DNA of 18,602 nucleotides from CAXXOK01 sp001604115 (GTDB lineage: Bacteria > Bacillota > Clostridia > Christensenellales > Aristaeellaceae). Both the position numbers and the translations under genes were made by a program. The stretch is from contig JAYFOV010000031.1 in assembly GCA_034928535.1 (NCBI GenBank), positions 1 through 18,602 of the forward strand. Reading direction: 5' to 3'. Shown here one piece after another: positions 14,849-18,602 of this stretch (position 1 is the stretch's first letter; the number at the start of each line of letters is the position of its first letter). Under the pieces are notes generated by a model. It did no database searches. It was not told the DNA's origin and worked only from the letters and a program-made list of their open reading frames with translations.

Positions 14849-16287
14849 AGACGTTCGTCCTCCTGTGCTGTGGTGTGGATGGGCGCTTCAAACTGATGCT
14901 TGCGCGGGTTTTCCGGCGGGGGCACGGGGTAATCCCCGGTAAAACAGCCCTTGCAAAAACCGCCGTGCCCGTGGTCGGGCAGCTTGTCCAGGCAAGCAAC
15001 GGGCAGGTAGCCAAGGCTGTCTGCGCCGATGAGGGCACGGATCTCCTCCAGCGTGTGGTTGGCGGCGATGAGGTTTTCGGTGCTGTCGATATCGGTGCCA
15101 AAGTAGCACGGGTGGCGAAACGGCGGCGAGGAAAGCCGCATGTGCACCTCCAGCGCGCCCGCCTCCCGCAGCAGGCTCACGATGTGGGCGCTGGTGGTGC
15201 CCCGCACGATGGAATCGTCTATGAGCACCACGCGCTTGCCCGCGACGGTCGCGCGGATGGTGTTCAGCTTGATGCGCACGGCGTTTTGCCGGGCGGTCTG
15301 CCCGGGCTGGATAAACGTGCGCCCGATGTAGCGGTTTTTGATAAAGCCCACGCCGTAGGGGATGCCGCTCTGGCGCGCGTAGCCGATGGCCGCGTCGATG
15401 CCGCTGTCGGGCACGCCGATCACCACATCCGCCTGCACGGGATGCTCCAGCGCCAGAAACGCGCCCGCGCGCAGGCGCGCCGTGTGCACCGCGCTGCCGT
15501 CGATGATGCTGTCCGGCCGGGCAAAATAGATGTACTCAAAAATGCACAGGGCGTTTTGGCGGGGCGCGTCCATAAGCAGGGAGTGCACGCCCGTGGCATC
15601 CACCATGACCACCTCGCCGGGGAGGATGTCGCGCACGAAGGTGGCGCCGATAGCGTCCAGCGCGCAGCTTTCGCTGGCGAACACGGTGCCCCCGGCAAGC
15701 TCGCCCATGCACAGGGGGCGAAAGCCGCTGGGGTCGCGTGCTGCAATGAGCTTGCTGGGGCTGGTGATCACCAGCGAATAAGCCCCGCGGATGCGCTGCA
15801 TGGCGGCGAGCACGGCCTGCTCGATGCTGCCCTCGCTCAGGCGCGCCTGCGTCACGATATAGGCGATGACCTCGCTGTCGCTGGTGGTATGGAAAATGGC
15901 GCCGCAGTTTTCCAGCTCCTGGCGCAGGGCATGGGCATTGACCAGGTTGCCGTTATGGCACAGCGCCATGCCGCCCTTGAGGTGGTTCACCAGCAGCGGC
16001 TGGGCATTGGTGCGGCTTTGGCCGCCGGTGGTGCCGTAGCGGCAATGGCCGATGGCGATGTTGCCTTCCGCCATGGCATGGAGCACCTCGGGCGTGAACA
16101 CATCGCCCACCAGCCCGATATCTTTATGGCAGGTGAGCACGCCATGGGTATTGACGGCGATGCCGCAGCTTTCCTGCCCCCGGTGCTGCAAGGCATAGAG
16201 GGCGTGATAGGCGGGGGAAAGCACGCCGGTCTGGGGCGGGGGCAGGTAGATGCCAAAAACGCCGCATTCCTCATGGAGTTCATTCAT
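14845..16287 (-). CDS. purF: Amidophosphoribosyltransferase
   Basis: PurF makes phosphoribosylamine from PRPP and glutamine, the committed first step. The 480-residue protein begins MNELHEE followed by Cys8, so a seven-residue propeptide is probably removed to expose the N-terminal nucleophile cysteine of the class II glutaminase. Cys248 (NALCIFEYIYFARPDS), Cys394 (HPCYFGTD), and Cys445 and Cys448 (GGFCKGCFTGDYP) match the four [4Fe-4S] ligands of the Bacillus enzyme, implying an oxygen-sensitive form. The PRPP-binding motif is VVLIDDSIVRGTTS (353-366). The ATG at 16287 is set by the propeptide and by AAAGGA about 9 nt upstream; the frame runs open to 16560 through repeat DNA. A 415-bp repeat region separates it from purC. 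Confidence 0.97.
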   Translation of the reverse strand: MNELHEECGVFGIYLPPPQTGVLSPAYHALYALQHRGQESCGIAVNTHGVLTCHKDIGLVGDVFTPEVLHAMAEGNIAIGHCRYGTTGGQSRTNAQPLLVNHLKGGMALCHNGNLVNAHALRQELENCGAIFHTTSDSEVIAYIVTQARLSEGSIEQAVLAAMQRIRGAYSLVITSPSKLIAARDPSGFRPLCMGELAGGTVFASESCALDAIGATFVRDILPGEVVMVDATGVHSLLMDAPRQNALCIFEYIYFARPDSIIDGSAVHTARLRAGAFLALEHPVQADVVIGVPDSGIDAAIGYARQSGIPYGVGFIKNRYIGRTFIQPGQTARQNAVRIKLNTIRATVAGKRVVLIDDSIVRGTTSAHIVSLLREAGALEVHMRLSSPPFRHPCYFGTDIDSTENLIAANHTLEEIRALIGADSLGYLPVACLDKLPDHGHGGFCKGCFTGDYPVPPPENPRKHQFEAPIHTTAQEDERL

Positions 16288-16398
16288 GGAGCAAAGTCCT
16301 TTCCATCTGATCTGGAAGCAGAAGCGCGTGGCGCAGGGCGTGTTGGGAACGGCGGGTTGCGGTGCGGTCAAGGCCTTCTGTAACAAGCTTGCACCGCC

Positions 16399-16430
16399 GC
16401 ACAGCATTGCGCCTGCGGCGCTCGCTGTGC
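16399..16430 (-). repeat. Nested hairpin element, copy 1
   Basis: An outer 7-bp stem GCACAGC (16399-16405) with GCTGTGC (16424-16430) encloses an inner stem GCGCC-TGC-GGCGC (16409-16421). Spacers are ATT and TC on the plus strand. Other copies are at 16557-16588 and 18534-18568. Confidence 0.75.
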
Positions 16431-16460
16431 TCTGGGGTCGGCGCTGCGGCGCGGGAGTGC

Positions 16461-16506
16461 TTGGGGTTCCACCCCAAACCCCGCAAGGGGCATTGCCCCT
16501 TGACCC
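16461..16506 (-). repeat. Dispersed two-hairpin palindromic repeat, copy d
   Basis: On the plus strand TTGGGGT-TCC-ACCCCAA (16461-16477) and CAAGGGGC-ATT-GCCCCTTG (16484-16502) form two perfect stems, followed by the edge ACCC. In operon sense it reads GGGT, hairpin 1, spacer, hairpin 2, as in copy a. Confidence 0.8.
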
Positions 16507-16556
16507 GGTTCCGCTGCGGCGGGGGGGTGTGCTTTCTATAACATGTTTACACCGCC

Positions 16557-16588
16557 GCACAGCATTGCGCCTACGGCGCTCGCTGTGC
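16557..16588 (-). repeat. Nested hairpin element, copy 2
   Basis: The same nested stems as copy 1: GCACAGC (16557-16563) with GCTGTGC (16582-16588), inner GCGCC-TAC-GGCGC (16567-16579). Only a loop base differs. Confidence 0.75.
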
Positions 16589-16616
16589 TCTGGGGTTGGC
16601 GCTGCGGCGCGGGGGC

Positions 16617-16662
16617 TTGGGGTTCCGCCCCAAACCCCGCAAGGGGCATTGCCCCTTGACCC
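16617..16662 (-). repeat. Dispersed two-hairpin palindromic repeat, copy e
   Basis: TTGGGG-TTCCG-CCCCAA (16617-16633) and CAAGGGGC-ATT-GCCCCTTG (16640-16658) on the plus strand. It differs from copy d mainly at one base, which shortens the first stem by one pair. Confidence 0.8.
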
Positions 16663-16702
16663 TTAACCGCTGCGGCGGGGGGCTTCCCCTCCCCCTGCCC
16701 CC

Positions 16703-17413
16703 TTATTCCCCCATCAACCGCTTCATAATCTCCTGATACGCATCCTCCACACCGCCCAAATCCCGCCGGAAACGATCCTTATCCAACTTCTCCCGCGTGA
16801 CCGTATCCCAAAACCTACACGTGTCCGGGCTGATCTCATCCGCCAAAATCACCGTGCCATCCGCCGTGCGCCCAAACTCCAGCTTAAAATCAATCAGCTG
16901 TATATTCAAATCCTTCAGATAATCCCCCAAAACCTGATTCACCTTCAGCGAATACCGGCAAATCGTGTCCAGCTCCGCCTCCGTGGCCCACCTCATCGCC
17001 GCAATGTGATACTCGTTCACCATCGGATCGCCCAGCGCATCATCCTTATAGCAAAACTCCAGCACCGTCTTTTGCATGGGCGTGCCCTCCGCAAGCCCCA
17101 GCCGCTTGCTCAGCGACCCCGCCGCCACATTGCGCACGATCACTTCCAGCGGCACAATGCTCACCCGCCGCACCAGCGTTTCCCGCTCGCTCAGCTCCCG
17201 CACCAGGTGCGTGGGCACCCCGTGATGCTCCAGCAGGCGCATCAGGTGGTTGGTCACCCGGTTGTTGATGGCCCCCTTGCCCAGAATGGTGCCCTTCTTT
17301 TGCCCGTTAAAAGCGGTAGCATCGTCCTTATAGGATACGAGCACCACCTCGGGATCGTCCGTGGCAAACACTTTCTTGGCCTTGCCTTCATAAAGCTGAT
17401 CGCGCTTTTCCAT
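16703..17413 (-). CDS. purC: Phosphoribosylaminoimidazole-succinocarboxamide synthase (SAICAR synthetase)
   Basis: PurC joins CAIR and aspartate with ATP to make SAICAR (step 7). The 236-residue protein has the usual short bacterial length. Motifs: LYEGKAKKVF near the start, YKDDATAFNGQKKG, VPLEVIVRNVAAGSLSKRLG, LIDFKLEFG and ADEISPDTCRFWD. The ATG at 17413 has AGGAGG 8 nt upstream; an in-frame ATG at 17461 would add 16 residues with no family match and is less likely. It follows purE by 68 bp, placing the CAIR-forming and CAIR-using enzymes together. Confidence 0.97.
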   Translation of the reverse strand: MEKRDQLYEGKAKKVFATDDPEVVLVSYKDDATAFNGQKKGTILGKGAINNRVTNHLMRLLEHHGVPTHLVRELSERETLVRRVSIVPLEVIVRNVAAGSLSKRLGLAEGTPMQKTVLEFCYKDDALGDPMVNEYHIAAMRWATEAELDTICRYSLKVNQVLGDYLKDLNIQLIDFKLEFGRTADGTVILADEISPDTCRFWDTVTREKLDKDRFRRDLGGVEDAYQEIMKRLMGE

Positions 17414-17481
17414 GTTGGTTGCCTCCTGCTCAAATCTCATTTCATAGCCTGCCAATGGCATAAGGAAAGCCCGCGCGGGGC

Positions 17482-17970
17482 TTACTGCTCCGCCGCGAGC
17501 TCGTGATCCGCCTGAATGGCGGCAAGGCGCATGGCCTCCCGACCGGCAATCAGTTTGGCCGTGAGCGCTTCATCCCCAAGGGCGATGATCTGCGCCGCCA
17601 GCAGCGCCGCATTGGCCGCGCCGTCAATGGCCACCGTGGCCACTGGGATGCCCGCCGGCATTTGCACCGTGGAAAGCAGCGCGTCCAGCCCATCCAGCGT
17701 GCTGGCCTTGACCGGGATGCCGATCACGGGCAGTACCGTGCGCGCCGCCAGCGCCCCCGCCAGGTGCGCAGCCTTGCCCGCCGCCGCAATGATCGCGCCA
17801 AAACCATTTTGCGCCGCGCCCGCCGCAAAGGCGGCCGCCAGATCCGGCGTGCGGTGCGCGCTGTACACATGCGTCTCATAGGGGATGCCCAGCGCCCGGA
17901 GCTGCTCAAAACACGGCGCAAGCGTGGGCAGATCGCTCTTGGAACCCATGATCACGGCAACCTTTTTCAT
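17482..17970 (-). CDS. purE: PurE, CAIR-forming enzyme (N5-CAIR mutase / AIR carboxylase family)
   Basis: PurE supplies the carboxyl group of CAIR (step 6). The 162-residue protein has VIMGSKSD (7-13), SAHRTPD (38-43, His39 equivalent to the catalytic histidine), GIPVATVAIDGAANAALLAAQI and QMPAGIPV. The region IIAAAGKAAHLAG replaces the enterobacterial AGAGGAAHLPG. It looks class I overall, which usually works with PurK, yet no purK lies in the window. The ATG at 17970 is fixed by MKKVAVIMGS and by AGGAGG 10 nt upstream; an open upstream frame to 18153 overlaps the promoter and is rejected. It is the first gene after the operon promoter. Confidence 0.95.
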   Translation of the reverse strand: MKKVAVIMGSKSDLPTLAPCFEQLRALGIPYETHVYSAHRTPDLAAAFAAGAAQNGFGAIIAAAGKAAHLAGALAARTVLPVIGIPVKASTLDGLDALLSTVQMPAGIPVATVAIDGAANAALLAAQIIALGDEALTAKLIAGREAMRLAAIQADHELAAEQ

Positions 17971-17990
17971 GTGCGGCCATTCCTCCTGCA

Positions 17991-18009
17991 ACGGGCGATG
18001 CAAGCCCGT
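17991..18009 (-). promoter_or_regulatory. Stem-loop immediately before the purE ribosome site
   Basis: ACGGGC and GCCCGT form a 6-bp stem with a 7-nt loop, ending 4 nt before the AGGAGG of purE. It leaves the ribosome site free but could compete with upstream leader structure. Confidence 0.5.
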
Positions 18010-18042
18010 GTTGATCCTAATGTTCGTGTTTTTGCTTGACTG

Positions 18043-18105
18043 GTATCGCGGCGGTAGGCGGCGGTTTCCGTGGTGGATTTCAAAACCGCCACAAAAAGGC
18101 GATAC
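18043..18105 (-). promoter_or_regulatory. Structured 5' leader of the pur mRNA
   Basis: On the minus strand an outer stem GTATCGC (18105-18099) with GCGATAC (18049-18043) encloses an inner stem GGCGGTTT (18090-18083) with AAACCGCC (18067-18060), extendable by a G-T and a G-C pair. A second ACCGCC (18055-18050) could pair with the same GGCGGT, giving an alternative fold. I do not recognise guanine, ykkC/PRPP, ZTP or THF riboswitch consensus in it. A regulatory role is inference. Confidence 0.5.
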
Positions 18106-18124
18106 GGCCGACAAAAACAAAATC

Positions 18125-18153
18125 ATTATACAGGGCAGAGAAGGGCATGTCAA
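18125..18153 (-). promoter_or_regulatory. Consensus sigma-A promoter of the pur operon
   Basis: The minus strand reads TTGACA (18153-18148), exactly 17 bp, then TATAAT (18130-18125), a perfect match in both hexamers. Transcription should begin near 18118, giving a leader of about 150 nt to the purE ATG. Such a strong core promoter implies a controlling regulator, consistent with the adjacent PurBoxes. Confidence 0.92.
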
Positions 18154-18156
18154 TCT

Positions 18157-18168
18157 AAAATCCGAACG
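18157..18168 (+). promoter_or_regulatory. PurBox-like operator 1
   Basis: AAAATCCGAACG matches the Firmicute PurR PurBox core AWWWCCGAACWWT except for the G after CCGAAC. It starts 3 bp upstream of the -35 hexamer and forms a perfect 12-bp inverted repeat with operator 2. Confidence 0.75.
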
Positions 18169-18208
18169 ATTTACAAAATAATGATAGACAATGTATGCAT
18201 TCTACGAA

Positions 18209-18220
18209 CGTTCGGATTTT
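18209..18220 (-). promoter_or_regulatory. PurBox-like operator 2
   Basis: The minus strand reads AAAATCCGAACG, identical to operator 1 in inverted orientation, 40 bp away. It also overlaps the palindrome CGAACGTTCG (18205-18214), so a direct-orientation reading is possible. Confidence 0.7.
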
Positions 18221-18236
18221 CCACCGTCTGTCCAAC

Positions 18237-18260
18237 AAAAAAACCCGCCCAAGTGGGCGG
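18237..18260 (-). terminator. Rho-independent terminator reading leftward
   Basis: On the minus strand CCGCCC-ACTT-GGGCGG (18260-18245) is followed by G and seven T residues (18243-18237). It would end a minus-strand transcript arriving from beyond the right edge, insulating the pur control region. It doubles as the outer part of the left inverted repeat at 18244-18272. Confidence 0.7.
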
Positions 18261-18296
18261 ATCAGACTGTCATAAAACCTCCGCCGCAGCGGTAAA

Positions 18297-18342
18297 GGGT
18301 CAAGGGCGAAAGCCCTTGCGGGGTTTGGGGCAGCGCCCCAAA
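18297..18342 (+). repeat. Dispersed two-hairpin palindromic repeat, copy f
   Basis: GGGT, then CAAGGGC-GAAA-GCCCTTG (18301-18318), CGGGG, then TTTGGGGC-AGC-GCCCCAAA (18324-18342). Both stems are perfect though their sequences differ from copies a-e. Orientation is opposite to the operon copies. Confidence 0.8.
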
Positions 18343-18368
18343 GCCGCATGCCGCAGCATGATTCGAAA

Positions 18369-18402
18369 GCGAGCGAACAGCCCGCAGGGCTATGAGGCGA
18401 GC
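18369..18402 (-). repeat. Hairpin element with conserved flanks, copy 2
   Basis: On the minus strand: GCTCGCCTCAT (18402-18392), stem AGCCC-TGC-GGGCT (18391-18379), GTTCGCTCGC (18378-18369). The flanks equal those at 10603-10638 while the stem sequence is replaced by another paired stem. Confidence 0.75.
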
Positions 18403-18533
18403 GGTGGTGGTTCATTGCAAAGATTCCTTGATCCTCCGGAATTCGCATTTCTGTTTGAAACATGGGCTCTTTGACAGTCTGACCCGCCCAGGTGGGCGGA
18501 TACAAGCTGCATACAAACCAAGCAAAGCACCGC

Positions 18534-18568
18534 AGCCCCCCATTGCGCCTGCGGCGCTCCGGGGTGCT
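18534..18568 (-). repeat. Nested hairpin element, copy 3
   Basis: The inner stem GCGCC-TGC-GGCGC (18545-18557) is the same as in the purC-purF gap. The outer stem is changed to AGCCCCCC (18534-18541) with GGGGTGCT (18561-18568), 8 bp with one mismatch. Confidence 0.65.
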
Positions 18569-18602
18569 CGCACTGGGATTGCGTCAGGGCAGTACCTCCG
18601 GG

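Larger units (their letters stand above)
16382..16697 (-). repeat. Tandem 158-bp duplication of a structured-repeat module
   Basis: Two units, 16382-16539 and 16540-16697, are nearly identical at exactly 158 bp period, with divergence concentrated at the junction. Each contains a nested hairpin (16399-16430 and 16557-16588) and one two-hairpin repeat (16461-16506 and 16617-16662). The duplication is recent enough to be easily aligned by eye. Confidence 0.9.
16288..16702. other. purC-purF intergenic region with duplicated structured repeats
   Basis: This 415-bp gap inside the operon is mostly the 158-bp tandem duplication described separately. The part nearest purF (16288-16381) shows only the purF ribosome site. 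No promoter with a convincing -35 and -10 pair was found. Confidence 0.65.
18244..18500. mobile_element. 257-bp MITE-like element bounded by inverted repeats
   Basis: The left end (18244-18272) and right end (18472-18500) are inverted copies of about 29 bp. Each has a CCGCCCA..TGGGCGG dyad outermost and TCAGACTGTCA innermost. They differ only at the dyad loop and two edge bases. The interior has no credible gene but carries a two-hairpin repeat (18297-18342) and a flank-conserved hairpin (18369-18402). No target-site duplication is obvious, so it could instead be two related terminators around a repeat cluster. Confidence 0.45.

Noticed and set aside
14875..16383. 502-codon plus-strand frame antisense to purF
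   Set aside because: Mirror frame of purF; composition and lack of motifs argue against a gene.
16288..16560. N-terminal extension of purF
   Set aside because: It would run through duplicated repeats and destroy the short propeptide before the catalytic cysteine.
16382..16697. CRISPR-like array
   Set aside because: Only two long units without short regular spacers, explained as a tandem duplication; no cas genes are present.
17971..18118. Purine, PRPP/ykkC, ZTP or THF riboswitch before purE
   Set aside because: The leader is structured, but none of the conserved loops or junction sequences of these classes could be recognised by eye.
17971..18153. N-terminal extension of purE
   Set aside because: It would begin within the -35 hexamer of the operon promoter, upstream of the transcription start.
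18237..18506. Target-site duplication around the 257-bp element
   Set aside because: Flanks are an A-run on the left and TACAAG on the right; no matching direct repeat is visible.

Overview
The window is dominated by one long minus-strand run of purine biosynthesis genes, read from right to left: purE, purC, purF, purM, purN, purO, a stand-alone AICAR transformylase (the C-terminal half of a usual PurH), purD, a long single-chain purL, and purB. Together they cover all ten steps from PRPP to IMP, plus the PurB step that is shared with AMP synthesis. The only other convincing protein gene is a plus-strand polytopic membrane protein (310-2142), which converges on purB.

The organism is most likely a GC-rich member of the Clostridia (Bacillota), possibly a gut Christensenellales- or Oscillospirales-like lineage. 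The reasons are strong AGGAGG ribosome sites, PurBox-like CCGAAC operators, a Bacillus-type PurF with propeptide and Fe-S cysteines, a roughly 1,300-residue clostridial-type PurL, and the PurO plus stand-alone AICAR transformylase pair in place of bifunctional PurH. The genus cannot be fixed from the sequence alone.

Layout: 1-309 holds a C homopolymer, one copy of a dispersed palindromic repeat and a promoter. 310-2142 is the membrane protein. 2143-2763 holds two tandem 200-bp modules, each with a terminator-like hairpin, between convergent genes. 2764-17970 is the pur run. 17971-18240 is the pur control region: a consensus promoter (TTGACA, 17 bp, TATAAT), two inverted PurBoxes just upstream of it, and a structured leader of about 150 nt. 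18244-18500 is a 257-bp non-coding element bounded by about 29-bp inverted repeats. 18501-18602 carries one more structured repeat.

Some genes are tightly coupled (purM overlaps both purF and purN). Five internal gaps of about 300-550 bp separate the others, and three of these contain repeats: 158-bp and 128-bp tandem duplications and several copies of a two-hairpin palindromic family. Stem changes that keep pairing across copies suggest that structure, not just sequence, is maintained. I see no toxin, defence, phage, CRISPR or RNA-gene system. The most unusual material is the structured repeat families, the repeat-expanded linkers in PurL, and the operator and leader upstream of purE.
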